Of a stretch of 64,000 nucleotides of DNA, positions 8,725 to 18,443 are shown piece by piece. Made by a program: the position numbers and the translations under genes. Below the pieces are notes generated by a model that was not told the origin of the DNA, did not search any database, and saw only the letters and a program-made list of their open reading frames with translations. Position 1 is the stretch's first letter. Each line of letters starts with the position of its first letter. The stretch is from Oceanicaulis sp. Lineage in GTDB: Bacteria; Pseudomonadota; Alphaproteobacteria; Caulobacterales; Maricaulaceae. The stretch is taken from the NCBI GenBank assembly GCA_040112665.1, contig CP157796.1:2257501-2321500 (forward strand). Reading direction: 5' to 3'.

Positions 8725-9486
8725 GTGGTCGACGTTTTCGACGAAGTCGAGGAAGAGCTCCGGCGCGAGCGCTATCAGGCGCTGCTGCGCCAGTGGGGAC
8801 CGTGGGTCGGCGCAGCCGCCGCGGTGATCGTGCTCGGCGTGGCCGGCTACCAGTTCATCGACTGGCGCAGCGAGAGCACCGCGGCCGCCGCGTCCGACCG
8901 CTACATGGCCGCCGCCGACCTCATCGCCGAGGGTGACCTCTCCGCCGCCGACGCCGCGTTTGAAGACCTCGCCGAGGACGGCCCGCGCGGCTACGCCACC
9001 CTGGCGCTGATGCGCCGCGGGGAGATCGCGCTGGAGCAGGGTGACGCGGCCGAAGCGGCCCGCTTTTTCACCTCCGCCGCCGAGCGCGCGCCGGAGCCTC
9101 TGACGCGCGATCTTGCGCGCTACAAGGCCGCGCTCGCGCAGTTCGACACGTTGTCCTACGACGACCTTTCGGTCCGCCTCGAACCGCTGACCGAAGGCGA
9201 GGCGCGCTTCGGCACGCTCGCCCGCGAGCTGATCGCCGCCGCCGCGCTGCGCGAGGAACGCTGGGCGCAGGCGCGCTCGCGCTACGAGCTTCTTTCTGTG
9301 GCGCTGGACGCCCCGCCGGGCGTCACCCGCCGGGCGGCCGAAGCGCTCGCCTATATCGAACAGAACGCCCCGCAGACGGCCGAACCCGCCGCCGCCGAGG
9401 CGGCGCCGGTCGAAACTGCGCCGGCCGAGGCCGCGCCCGCTGCGGCCGAACCGGCCGAAACCCAGCCTGAGGAGGACGGCCGCTGA
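8725..9486 (+). CDS. Membrane-anchored TPR protein (YfgM-like)
   Basis: 253-residue protein with a cytoplasmic N-terminus, one membrane anchor (GPWVGAAAAVIVLGVAGYQF, about residues 25-45) and a periplasmic tetratricopeptide-like helical region, the layout of YfgM, an ancillary SecYEG/periplasmic chaperone partner. The C-terminal 45 residues are a low-complexity Ala/Glu/Pro tail. I chose the GTG at 8725 (MVDVFDEVEEELRRE) because AAAGG lies eight bases upstream and the frame's earlier start overlaps a promoter. As in E. coli, where yfgM precedes bamB and der, it lies directly upstream of them; the stop overlaps the bamB ATG. Confidence 0.85.
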   Translation: MVDVFDEVEEELRRERYQALLRQWGPWVGAAAAVIVLGVAGYQFIDWRSESTAAAASDRYMAAADLIAEGDLSAADAAFEDLAEDGPRGYATLALMRRGEIALEQGDAAEAARFFTSAAERAPEPLTRDLARYKAALAQFDTLSYDDLSVRLEPLTEGEARFGTLARELIAAAALREERWAQARSRYELLSVALDAPPGVTRRAAEALAYIEQNAPQTAEPAAAEAAPVETAPAEAAPAAAEPAETQPEEDGR

Positions 9487-10886
9487 TGTCGATCCGCGCT
9501 TTCGCTCTCGCCTTGACCGCCGTTTCCAGCCTCGTTCTGACCGGGTGCGGCGCCGGCGAACGGCTGGCCCAGCTCAACCCGTTCGGCGGGGAAGAGACCG
9601 ACGATCCGAACGCGCCGGCCGACTCCGATCGGGTGTCGGTTCTGGAGCTTGAAGAGCAGCTCTCCTCCAGTCTGGACGCTGGCCCGGTCCGCCTGCCGCG
9701 CGCCTATGTGAACCAGTCCTGGCCGCAGCCGGACGGCTACGCCACCCACGCCATGCAGCACACCGCGGCCTCCGGTCCGCTGACGCGCATCTGGCGCGAA
9801 CGCGCCGGCGCGGGGTCCAGCCGCGACCGCCGTCTGAACGCGCGGCCCGTGATCGCCGAAGGCGTCGTCTTCGCCGTGGACGCCCAGGCTCGCGTGACCG
9901 CCCGGTCGCTCGAGGATGGTGACGAGATCTGGGCGACCCGCCTGCGCGAGCAGAGCCGGGAAGGCGGGGGCGACAGCTGGATTCCCTTCGTCGGCGGCGG
10001 CGACCAGGTTCTGCGCTTCGGCGGCGGCGTCGCCTATGACAGCGGCCGCATCTTCGCGCATGGCGGTGGGATGACGCTGTTCGCGCTGGACGCCGAGACC
10101 GGCGCGGAAGTCTGGCGCGCCGAAGCGCTGACGCCGTTCCACTCCGCGCCCACCGCGGCGGACGGACGCGTTTACGCGACCACCGACGACAACGAACTTC
10201 TGGCGATCGATATCGCCACCGGAGAGATCCTCTGGACTCACCGCTCCATCGCCGAGACCGCGCGGCTTCTGACCGCGCCGAGCCCGGCGGTTCTGGGCGA
10301 CGTCGTCATCGCGCCGTTCACCTCCGGCGAGGTGGTCGCCCTGCGTGCGCAGACCGGCACGGTGCTGTGGTCGGACTCCCTGACCCGGACCGGCGGCCTG
10401 ACCCCGCTGAGCTCGATCAACGACATCGCGGCGAGCCCGATCATCATCGGCGACAACGTCTATGCGATGAGCCATTCGGGCATTCTCGCCTCGTTCGATC
10501 TGAGGACCGGCGAGCGGGTCTGGACGCTGCCTGCGGGCGGTCTGCATGCGCCGTATCTGGCCGGGGACTATCTGTTCCTTGTGACCACCGAAGCGGAGGT
10601 CGCAGCGATCGACCGGCGCTCCGGGGCGGTGCGCTGGATCACCCAGCTGCCCGCCTTCAGAAACCCGCGTAATCGCAGCGATCGCGTCAGCTGGGCCGGG
10701 CCGATCCTGGCCGGAGACCGGCTCGTGCTCGCCTCCTCCCGCGGCGAGCTCGTCTTCCTCGACCCGCAGTCTGGCGACCGGCTGGAAGACCGCAGCGTCA
10801 ACGCGCCGGTCTTCATCGCTCCGGTCATCGCCGAGGAGACCGTGGTGGTGTTCGACGACGAAGGCCGCTTGATCGCCTACCGTTAA
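9486..10886 (+). CDS. bamB: Outer-membrane assembly lipoprotein BamB
   Basis: Component of the BAM complex that folds beta-barrel proteins into the outer membrane. The signal peptide ends in a lipobox (LTGC, Cys21). The rest is a beta-propeller of PQQ-like repeats, seen as recurring A.D..TG...W units such as LDAETGAEVWRAEAL, IDIATGEILWTHRS and FDLRTGERVWTLPAG. Length of 466 is somewhat above E. coli BamB (392), mainly from an N-terminal linker after the lipid anchor. The gene overlaps the TPR gene (TGATG) and precedes der, the conserved order yfgM-bamB-der. Confidence 0.92.
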   Translation: MSIRAFALALTAVSSLVLTGCGAGERLAQLNPFGGEETDDPNAPADSDRVSVLELEEQLSSSLDAGPVRLPRAYVNQSWPQPDGYATHAMQHTAASGPLTRIWRERAGAGSSRDRRLNARPVIAEGVVFAVDAQARVTARSLEDGDEIWATRLREQSREGGGDSWIPFVGGGDQVLRFGGGVAYDSGRIFAHGGGMTLFALDAETGAEVWRAEALTPFHSAPTAADGRVYATTDDNELLAIDIATGEILWTHRSIAETARLLTAPSPAVLGDVVIAPFTSGEVVALRAQTGTVLWSDSLTRTGGLTPLSSINDIAASPIIIGDNVYAMSHSGILASFDLRTGERVWTLPAGGLHAPYLAGDYLFLVTTEAEVAAIDRRSGAVRWITQLPAFRNPRNRSDRVSWAGPILAGDRLVLASSRGELVFLDPQSGDRLEDRSVNAPVFIAPVIAEETVVVFDDEGRLIAYR

Positions 10887-10914
10887 AAGCGCATTTGAAA
10901 GAGACCGGCCTTGC

Positions 10915-10951
10915 GCGCCGCGGAGCCGCCGCTCCGCGGCGCCGTCGTTTT
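10915..10951 (+). terminator. Intrinsic terminator or attenuator between bamB and der
   Basis: A 12-base perfect stem (10915-10926 with 10931-10942, arms GCGCCGCGGAGC and GCTCCGCGGCGC) is followed within six bases by TTTT. It could end transcripts after bamB or partly uncouple der from the upstream genes. The der ribosome binding site lies downstream of it. Confidence 0.6.
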
Positions 10952-10969
10952 GTCTGAACGGAGCCATTC

Positions 10970-12361
10970 GTGAAACGCCTCCCCGCCCTCGCCATCGTCG
11001 GCCGGCCCAACGTGGGCAAGTCCACGCTGTTCAACCGGCTCGCCGGCAAACCGCTGGCGATCGTCGACGACCGGCCCGGGGTGACCCGCGACCGCCGGCA
11101 GGCGCGCGGCCGGATCGGCGATCTCGACCTGCGGCTCATCGACACCGCCGGCTATGAAGACGAGAAGACCGGCGTCGAAGCGCGCATGCGCGCCCAGACC
11201 GAAGCCGCGCTCGAAGAGGCCGATGTTTGCGTCTTCCTCATCGACGGCCGCGAAGGCGTGACCGCGCTGGACGAGCGCTTCGCCGAGGTGCTGAGAAAAT
11301 CCGACAAGCCGGTGATCCTGGCGGTCAACAAGTGCGAAGGCGCCAAGGGCGACACCGGCGCGCTGGAAGCCTGGAACATGGGCCTGGGCGAACCCGTCCC
11401 GGTCTCCGCCGCGCACGGCGAGGGGATGGGCGATCTCTATGCCCGCCTCATCGCCGCGCTTGAGACCGACGGGCCCGAGCGCGCTGATGATGAAGCGGCC
11501 TCTTTTGAAGATGACGACGCCGAAACAGACGATGAAAGCGACGAAGAGGGCGCGCCGCTGCGCATCGCCGTGGTGGGCCGTCCGAACGTGGGTAAGTCCA
11601 CGCTCGTCAACGCGCTTTTAGGCGAAGAGCGCCTGATCACCGGCCCTGAAGCCGGGCTCACGCGCGACGCCATCGCGGTGCAGTGGGAGTGGGAGGGGCG
11701 GCGCGTCCGGCTGCACGACACCGCCGGTCTCAGAAAGCGCGGCAAGGTCGACGACCGGCTCGAACGGATGAGCGCGGCGGACACGCTGCGCGCCATCAAG
11801 TTCGCCGAAGTCGTTCTTTTGCTTGTGGATTCAGAGCGGCCCTTCGAAAAACAGGACCTCACCATCGCCGACCGGATCGTCGAGGAGGGCCGCGGACTGA
11901 TCGTTCTGATCAGCAAGTGGGACCTCGTCGAAGACAAGCAGGCCAAGCTCGCCGAACTGCGCGAGGAATTCGAACGGCTGCTGCCCCAAGTGAAGGGCGC
12001 CCCGCTGATTCCGGTCTCGGGACTCACCGAGCGGGGGCTGGACAAGATCATGCCCGCCGTCGCCGCCTTGCACCGCAACTGGTCGGCCAAGGTGAAGACG
12101 CGCGATCTCAACGACTGGCTCGCCGAGATGATCCAGCGCCACCCGCCGCCCGCGGTGGACGGCCGCCGGGTCAAGCCGCGCTACATCTCCCAGACCAAGG
12201 CGCGCCCGCCCACCTTCGTTCTGATGGCGAGCCGGGCGGCCTACCTGCCCGAAGCCTACAAGCGCTATCTGATCAACGGCATACGCGAAGCCTTCGAGCT
12301 TCCCGGCGTGCCGATCCGCCTGATCGTCAAGGGCCAGAAGAACCCGTACGCGAAGGGCTAG
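10970..12361 (+). CDS. der: Ribosome-assembly GTPase Der (EngA)
   Basis: Essential tandem GTPase that helps 50S subunit maturation. Two G domains are visible: the first P-loop GRPNVGKST at residues 12-20 with DTAGYE and NKCE, the second P-loop GRPNVGKST near 203 with DTAGLR and SKWD. A highly acidic linker joins them (rich in Glu/Asp, around residues 170-190). The C-terminal KH-like domain ends in IRLIVKGQKNPYAKG. Length 463 is normal. Starts with GTG 80 bases after bamB, with GGAG upstream. It converges with the SDR gene, eight bases between the stops. Confidence 0.97.
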   Translation: MKRLPALAIVGRPNVGKSTLFNRLAGKPLAIVDDRPGVTRDRRQARGRIGDLDLRLIDTAGYEDEKTGVEARMRAQTEAALEEADVCVFLIDGREGVTALDERFAEVLRKSDKPVILAVNKCEGAKGDTGALEAWNMGLGEPVPVSAAHGEGMGDLYARLIAALETDGPERADDEAASFEDDDAETDDESDEEGAPLRIAVVGRPNVGKSTLVNALLGEERLITGPEAGLTRDAIAVQWEWEGRRVRLHDTAGLRKRGKVDDRLERMSAADTLRAIKFAEVVLLLVDSERPFEKQDLTIADRIVEEGRGLIVLISKWDLVEDKQAKLAELREEFERLLPQVKGAPLIPVSGLTERGLDKIMPAVAALHRNWSAKVKTRDLNDWLAEMIQRHPPPAVDGRRVKPRYISQTKARPPTFVLMASRAAYLPEAYKRYLINGIREAFELPGVPIRLIVKGQKNPYAKG

Positions 12362-12369
12362 GCCGGCCC

Positions 12370-13086
12370 CTACTGCGCGCTGACGATTTCGCCGTTGCGG
12401 GTTTCTTCGGGCAGGCAGAGCTGGACGAAAACCGGCGCGATTTCATCAGGATGGGGCAGGCTCATCGGGTCTTCGCCCGGGACCGCCTTGGCGCGCATGC
12501 GGGTGCGCACCGCGCCGGGGCTGACCAGATTGGCGCGGACCTTGGTGTCGGCGAGTTCGCGCGCCCAGGACTGCACCAGATTGTCGAGCCCGGCCTTGGA
12601 CGCGCCATACGCCGCCCAGTACGCCTTCGCCCGCTGCGAGCCGACCCCTGAGGTGGTGAACACCGCCCGGCCGGCGTCCGAGGCTTTCAGAAGCGCTTCG
12701 AACGCGCGGATGAAACGGGCCGGCGCCAGCAGGTTCACCGCCAGCACCTCGTTCCAGGTCTTGGCGGTGATCTGCGCAGCCGGCGTGATCACGCCGAGCA
12801 CGCCGGCGTTGACCACCAGCGCGTCGAGCTTGCCCCAGCGCTTGCCGACCGCCTCGGCGAGCTTCTCGATGCCGTCGCCGCTCAGAAGATCCATCGGCAC
12901 GAGCGTCGCCGTGCCGCCGGCCGCGGCGATCGCGTCGTCGAGCTCTTCGAGCGCGGCCTTGGTGCGCGCGGTCGCGATCACGTGCGCGCCGGCTTCGGCC
13001 AGTTTCAGAGCGATGGAATAGCCGAGACCGCGCGAGGCGCCGGTCACCAGCGCCACGCGGCCCTCCAGGGGCTTTGAGTTCGTCAT
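12370..13086 (-). CDS. SDR-family NAD(P)-dependent oxidoreductase
   Basis: 238-residue short-chain dehydrogenase. The Rossmann cofactor motif is TGASRGLG (residues 15-22), the structural motif is NAGVLG, and the active site has Ser in FTTSGVGS with YGASK (Tyr and Lys). The substrate is unknown; SDR genes often follow purF in alphaproteobacteria and resemble YciK-type enzymes. It overlaps the end of purF by 4 bases and is the last gene of the radA-cvpA-purF run. The C-terminal half retains the segment RANLVSPGAVRTRMR typical of the family. Confidence 0.88.
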   Translation of the reverse strand: MTNSKPLEGRVALVTGASRGLGYSIALKLAEAGAHVIATARTKAALEELDDAIAAAGGTATLVPMDLLSGDGIEKLAEAVGKRWGKLDALVVNAGVLGVITPAAQITAKTWNEVLAVNLLAPARFIRAFEALLKASDAGRAVFTTSGVGSQRAKAYWAAYGASKAGLDNLVQSWARELADTKVRANLVSPGAVRTRMRAKAVPGEDPMSLPHPDEIAPVFVQLCLPEETRNGEIVSAQ

Positions 13087-14549
13087 GCGTCGACCAGGAG
13101 AGAGAGTTGGGTGTCCTTGTCGCTCATCGCGCGGTCGCGGTCGACAAGGCGGGTGGGATAATCGCCGGTGAAATAGTGGTCGGCGAGCTGCGGACGGTCA
13201 GGATTGCGCGTCTCGCCGCGCACCGCCCAGTAGAGGCCTTCGACCGAAAGGAAGCCCAGGCTGTCGGCTTCGAGCATCTCGCGCATGCGTTCGGGCTGGT
13301 GGCTTGCGGCCATCAGCTCCTCGCGCATCGGCATGTCGATGCCGTAGAAGTCCGGATGGGTGATCGGCGGACAGGCGGAGCGGAAATGCACTTCCGTGGC
13401 GCCGGCCTCGCGCACCATGCGCACGATCTTTTTCGAGGTCGTGCCGCGCACGATCGAGTCGTCGATCAGCAGCACCCGCTTGCCCTTGAGGACCGACGGG
13501 TTCGCCGAGTGCTTGCGGCGCACGCCGAGATCGCGCTTGGCCTGGGTGGGCTGGATGAAGGTCCGGCCCACGAAGTGGCTGCGGATGATCCCCAGATCGA
13601 AGGGCTTGCCGATCTCCTCGGCGTAGCCGAGCGCGGCGGCCATGCCGGAATCGGGCACAGGCACCACGACGTCGATGTCCGCCGGGGTCTCCTGCGCCAG
13701 GCGCGCGCCCATGCGCTTGCGCGCCTCATAGACGGAGATGCCGTCGATCACCGAATCCGGCCGGGCGAAATAGATGTACTCGAACGCGCAGGGCCGTGCG
13801 GGCCGCGCCGGGGCGTAGCGGCGGGTCTCGATGCCGGTGTCCGAGGCGATCACGACCTCGCCGGGCTCGATCTCGCGGATGAATTTCGCGCCGATCATGT
13901 CGAGCGCGCAGGTCTCCGAGGCGAAGATCACCGCACCTTCCAGCTCGCCCATCACCAGCGGGCGGATGCCCATCGGATCGCGCGCGCCGATCAGCTTGTC
14001 GTTGGTCATCGCCACCAGCGCGAACGCCCCCTCGACCTGGGTCAGCGCAGCGATGATGCGGTCCACCGCCTTGGTCTTCTTCGAGCGCGCGGCGAGCTGC
14101 AGGATCACTTCGGTGTCGGAGGTGGACTGGAAGATCGACCCGCCGTTCGTGAGGTCCTCGCGCAGGGCCCGCGCGTTGGTCAGATTGCCGTTATGGGCCA
14201 GCGCCACGCCGCCGCCGCGCACGTCGGCGTAGAGCGGCTGCACGTTCCTCAGAACCGTGCCGCCGGAGGTGGAATAGCGCACATGGCCGATCGCCATCGA
14301 GCCGGCCAGGCTCTTCAGCGTCTCGGGGTTCGTGAAGTGCTCGCCCACCAGGCCGAGATGGCGTTCGGAGTGGAACCGCCCCTCGTTGTAGCTGGTGATG
14401 CCGCACGCCTCCTGGCCGCGATGCTGCAGCGCGTGGAGGCCGAAGGCGCAAAGCACGGAAGCTTCCGCCGCGCCGCGCACGCCGAACACGCCGCACTCTT
14501 CCTGAGGGCGGTCGGTCGCGGCGTCGTATGTCAGGGTGGGGAGGGTCAT
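13083..14549 (-). CDS. purF: Amidophosphoribosyltransferase
   Basis: First step of de novo purine synthesis: converts PRPP and glutamine to phosphoribosylamine. The catalytic N-terminal nucleophile would be Cys19 (EECGVFGV) after removal of an 18-residue propeptide, as in the Bacillus-type enzymes. The glutaminase domain shows LQHRGQEACGI and HVRYSTSGG. The PRPP-binding loop VLLIDDSIVRGTTS lies in the C-terminal half. Cysteines for an Fe-S cluster of the Bacillus type are suggested by CAFEYIYFARPDS and CPPITHPD regions, without proof. It overlaps cvpA upstream and the SDR gene downstream by 4 bases each. Confidence 0.97.
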   Translation of the reverse strand: MTLPTLTYDAATDRPQEECGVFGVRGAAEASVLCAFGLHALQHRGQEACGITSYNEGRFHSERHLGLVGEHFTNPETLKSLAGSMAIGHVRYSTSGGTVLRNVQPLYADVRGGGVALAHNGNLTNARALREDLTNGGSIFQSTSDTEVILQLAARSKKTKAVDRIIAALTQVEGAFALVAMTNDKLIGARDPMGIRPLVMGELEGAVIFASETCALDMIGAKFIREIEPGEVVIASDTGIETRRYAPARPARPCAFEYIYFARPDSVIDGISVYEARKRMGARLAQETPADIDVVVPVPDSGMAAALGYAEEIGKPFDLGIIRSHFVGRTFIQPTQAKRDLGVRRKHSANPSVLKGKRVLLIDDSIVRGTTSKKIVRMVREAGATEVHFRSACPPITHPDFYGIDMPMREELMAASHQPERMREMLEADSLGFLSVEGLYWAVRGETRNPDRPQLADHYFTGDYPTRLVDRDRAMSDKDTQLSLLVDA

Positions 14550-15130
14550 CCGTCCTCGTCCTCGGCTGTGCGCTCGATAAGGCGACCGATCGGGTCGTCG
14601 TCAATGTCCGTGTTCGAACCGTCTGCAGCGGCGCCGTCCGCCCAGCTGCCTTCCGGCGCCAGCTGTTGCAGCAAATCCGCCGTCGCGTCGACCAGCGGGT
14701 AGATCTGCGCGTCGGTGAGCCAGGCGGGCTGGGCGCCGGGCATGGCGTTGTTGAACACCAGCACCAGAAGGCCCAGCAGGACCAGGCCGCGCACCACGCC
14801 GAAAGCGAAGCCCAGCGTGCGGTCCACGGTGGGCACGTCCTCGCCGGACTTCACGTTTTTCTGCAGCGACTGGGTGATGAAGCTGACGGCCAGATAGACC
14901 AGCACGAACACCACCGCCATCGAGATGAGATTCGCCGTGAGCGGCCCGCCGATCGCGCCCTCGAGGATCCCGGCGAAGACCGGCCGGGTCCACAGTGCGG
15001 CCAGCGCTGCGGCGACGAAAGCGGTGACGGTCAGCGCCTCGCGGACGAAGCCGCGCATCAGCGCCATCACGCCGGAGGTGAAGAGCACGAGGAGGGCGAA
15101 AAGGTCGAAGGCTGAAAACATCGCGTCCAT
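14546..15130 (-). CDS. cvpA: CvpA-family membrane protein
   Basis: 194-residue inner-membrane protein of the CvpA family, which is linked to colicin V production and, more broadly, envelope stress tolerance. Four hydrophobic segments are visible, including FDLFALLVLFTSGVMALMRG at the N-terminus with the family's RGFVREAL motif right after, and NLISMAVVFVLVYLAVSFI. The acidic C-terminal tail is soluble. The cvpA-purF pairing with overlapping codons is widely conserved and supports the call. Confidence 0.92.
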   Translation of the reverse strand: MDAMFSAFDLFALLVLFTSGVMALMRGFVREALTVTAFVAAALAALWTRPVFAGILEGAIGGPLTANLISMAVVFVLVYLAVSFITQSLQKNVKSGEDVPTVDRTLGFAFGVVRGLVLLGLLVLVFNNAMPGAQPAWLTDAQIYPLVDATADLLQQLAPEGSWADGAAADGSNTDIDDDPIGRLIERTAEDEDG

Positions 15131-15157
15131 GTCCGGTCTCCCTTTTCGCCGCCCGCC

Positions 15158-16525
<1,368 letters not shown>

Positions 16526-16585
16526 GGACGGTCCTTGAGGCGCACTCGCGGGCGAAGGATAGCGGAAACGGGGCGATTCGGGGGC

Positions 16586-16615
16586 GCAGAGTGCGCAGAC
16601 GCAGAGTGCGCAGAC
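16586..16615. repeat. Perfect tandem duplication of a 15-bp unit
   Basis: GCAGAGTGCGCAGAC occurs twice head to tail (16586-16600, 16601-16615). It lies about 60 bases upstream of the radA start codon, in the part of the gap that would carry the radA leader or promoter. It may be a simple slippage duplication. Confidence 0.75.
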
Positions 16616-16623
16616 AAAGATGT

Positions 16624-16670
16624 CCTCCCCCGCGTGCGGGGGAGGTGTCCGCGAAGCGGACGGAGGGGGC
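16624..16670. repeat. Short interspersed palindromic element
   Basis: Two adjacent hairpins: CCTCCCCC/GGGGGAGG (16624-16645) and TCCGC/GCGGA (16648-16660), followed by GGAGGGGGC. This combination is a common intergenic repeat in GC-rich alphaproteobacteria. Together with the next element it fills much of the 399-base gap 16526-16924 between mlaF and radA. Apart from these repeats I see no gene or clear promoter in that gap. Confidence 0.65.
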
Positions 16671-16707
16671 GGCGCTTTCAGCTGTCTTTGGAGCTCGCCT
16701 GGGACTT

Positions 16708-16846
16708 CACCCCACCCCGACCCTCCCCTCAAGGGGAGGGAGGGGCGCTAGGTCTGCCAGGTCCAGCATAGCGCGTGCCATCTGGAGAAATCGGCTGCAA
16801 ATGGAGCCCTCCCACCCCCCTCGGGGGAGGGCCGGGGTGGGGGGCG
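16708..16846. repeat. Pair of inverted GC-rich repeats
   Basis: A copy at 16708-16748 (CACCCCACCCCGACCCTCCC and on) and an inverted, slightly diverged copy at 16804-16846 (containing GGGGGAGGGCCGGGGTGGGG) are separated by 55 bases. Each copy is also internally palindromic around CCCTCCCC/GGGGAGGG or CCCTCCCAC. They could fold into a large stem-loop downstream of mlaF and act as its 3' end. Interspersed repeat DNA is the simplest reading. Confidence 0.65.
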
Positions 16847-16924
16847 CGAGATGATGAGACGACGCCTTAGTCCGATTTGGCTGAAGGCTGCTGCATGAAA
16901 GGGATACGGCGGAGCGTACCATTC

Positions 16925-17671
16925 TCACGCCTCTTCGCTGCGCCCTTGCACGAACCGGCAGACCTCGGCGTTGTCGCAGGCGTCCACGCCGTCCAGCGGG
17001 CCGCGCCAGAGGATCTTGCCGTTTTTGATCATCGCCACGTCGTCCGCGATCATGTGCATCGAGGCCATGTCGTGGGTGATCGAGACCGCCGTGGCGCCCA
17101 GATGCTTCACCTGCCTGAGGATGAGCTTATTGATCACGTCGGCGGTGACCGGATCGAGGCCGGTGGTGGGCTCGTCGAAGAACAGGATTTTCGGCTTGCC
17201 GACGATGGCGCGGGCCAGCGCCGCGCGCTTGAGCATGCCGCCCGACAGCGAGCCGGGGCGCTTGTCGGCGTTGTCGCGATTGAGATCGACCTGATCGAGC
17301 GCTTCGAGCGCGCGCTCGCGGGCGACGTCCGGATCGCAGTGCTCGGCGTGCAGCAGTCGGAAGGCGACGTTCTTCCAGACCGGCAGGGAATCAAACAGCG
17401 CGCCGGATTGAAACAGCATCCCGATCTGGGCCACGCCGGGATCGTTTTCCTTGTTGAAGGCGACCTTGCGGCCGTCGATCAGCACCTGTCCCGCATTGGG
17501 CTTGATCAGCCCCAGAGCGGTCTTGATCGTCACCGACTTGCCGGTGCCCGATCCGCCGATGACCACCAGCGAGCGGCCCTCGTGCGCCTCGAGGTTCAGC
17601 CGGTCGAGCACGGTCTTGGTTCCGAACCGGACCGTGACGTCTTTCCAGGCGATTTTCACGCGTTCGGCCAT
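16925..17671 (-). CDS. mlaF: Phospholipid-transport ABC ATPase MlaF
   Basis: Cytoplasmic ATPase of the Mla-type lipid transporter that maintains outer-membrane asymmetry. The 248 residues contain Walker A GGSGTGKS (about 39-46), the Q-loop MLFQSGALFDSLPV characteristic of MlaF/Ttg2A proteins, the signature LSGGMLKRAALARAI, Walker B ILFFDEPTTGLDP and the switch His in SITHDM. It follows mlaE with four bases between. The substrate-binding subunit mlaD lies about 18 kb away in this window, and no mlaC or mlaB is nearby. Confidence 0.94.
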   Translation of the reverse strand: MAERVKIAWKDVTVRFGTKTVLDRLNLEAHEGRSLVVIGGSGTGKSVTIKTALGLIKPNAGQVLIDGRKVAFNKENDPGVAQIGMLFQSGALFDSLPVWKNVAFRLLHAEHCDPDVARERALEALDQVDLNRDNADKRPGSLSGGMLKRAALARAIVGKPKILFFDEPTTGLDPVTADVINKLILRQVKHLGATAVSITHDMASMHMIADDVAMIKNGKILWRGPLDGVDACDNAEVCRFVQGRSEEA

Positions 17672-17675
17672 CAGG

Positions 17676-18443
17676 TCACACGAAGAGCGAGGTGAGAAGG
17701 AAGTTCGCCGCGATGATCAGCACCGAGGCGGACACCATGGCGTTGGTCGCCGCCCGGCCGACGCCCTGAGCGCCGCCCTCGGCGTGAAAGCCGTGAAAAC
17801 AGCCCATCAGCGTCAGCAGGAAGCCGAACACGGCCGCCTTGATGAGGCCGGAGACCACGTCCCAGCGTTCCAGGATGTCCACGGTGTTTCTGACATAGAC
17901 CGTGGCGTCGAAATCAAGGCTCTGCACCGAGACGAGAAACCCGCCGAGCACGCCGATGACGTCTGCGATCGCGACCAGAAGCGGCAGCACGATCACCCCC
18001 GCGAGGATGCGCGGAGCGATCAGATAGCGCATCGGATCGGTGGACAGGGTGTGCAGCGCGTCGATCTGCTCGGTCGCGCGCATGGCGCCGATCTCAGCCG
18101 CGATGCCCGAGCTGACCCGGCCGGCGACCATGATCGCGGCGATGACGGGGCCCAGCTCGCGCACGATGCCGAGCGCGACGATGTTGGGCACGAAGCTCTC
18201 CGCGTTGAAACGAGAGCCGCCGGTGTAGATGTTCAGCGCCAGCGCCGCGCCGGTGAACAGCGCCGTCAGCCCCACCACGGGCAGGGACAGGAACCCGATC
18301 CGGAACAGCTGGGCGAGGAGCTGGCCGCCGAAATAGGGCGGACGCACCGCGGCGATGATCGCCTCCAGCGCGAAGCGGGTCACCGCGCCGGCGCTGTGCA
18401 GCAGGGCCAGAAGCCCCGCGCCTATGGCGCGGACCGGGTTCAC
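17676..18443 (-). CDS. mlaE: Phospholipid-transport permease MlaE
   Basis: Inner-membrane permease partner of MlaF. The 255 residues have about five helices and the family's cytoplasmic coupling motif region GPVIAAIMVAGRVSSGIAAE with MRATEQIDAL, typical of the MlaE/YrbE family. Translation starts at a GTG whose bases overlap the alr stop codon (GTGA), so it is coupled to alanine racemase synthesis. The alr-mlaE-mlaF arrangement links cell-wall precursor and outer-membrane lipid functions in one transcript. Confidence 0.94.
   Translation of the reverse strand: MNPVRAIGAGLLALLHSAGAVTRFALEAIIAAVRPPYFGGQLLAQLFRIGFLSLPVVGLTALFTGAALALNIYTGGSRFNAESFVPNIVALGIVRELGPVIAAIMVAGRVSSGIAAEIGAMRATEQIDALHTLSTDPMRYLIAPRILAGVIVLPLLVAIADVIGVLGGFLVSVQSLDFDATVYVRNTVDILERWDVVSGLIKAAVFGFLLTLMGCFHGFHAEGGAQGVGRAATNAMVSASVLIIAANFLLTSLFV

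Noticed and set aside
9351..10967. Open frame of 538 codons on the minus strand
   Set aside because: Antisense to bamB; no recognisable domain.
16526..16732. Upstream extension of radA with Cys-rich VCALCVCALCA
   Set aside because: The Cys pattern comes from translating the 15-bp tandem repeat; the conserved RadA start is at 16525.
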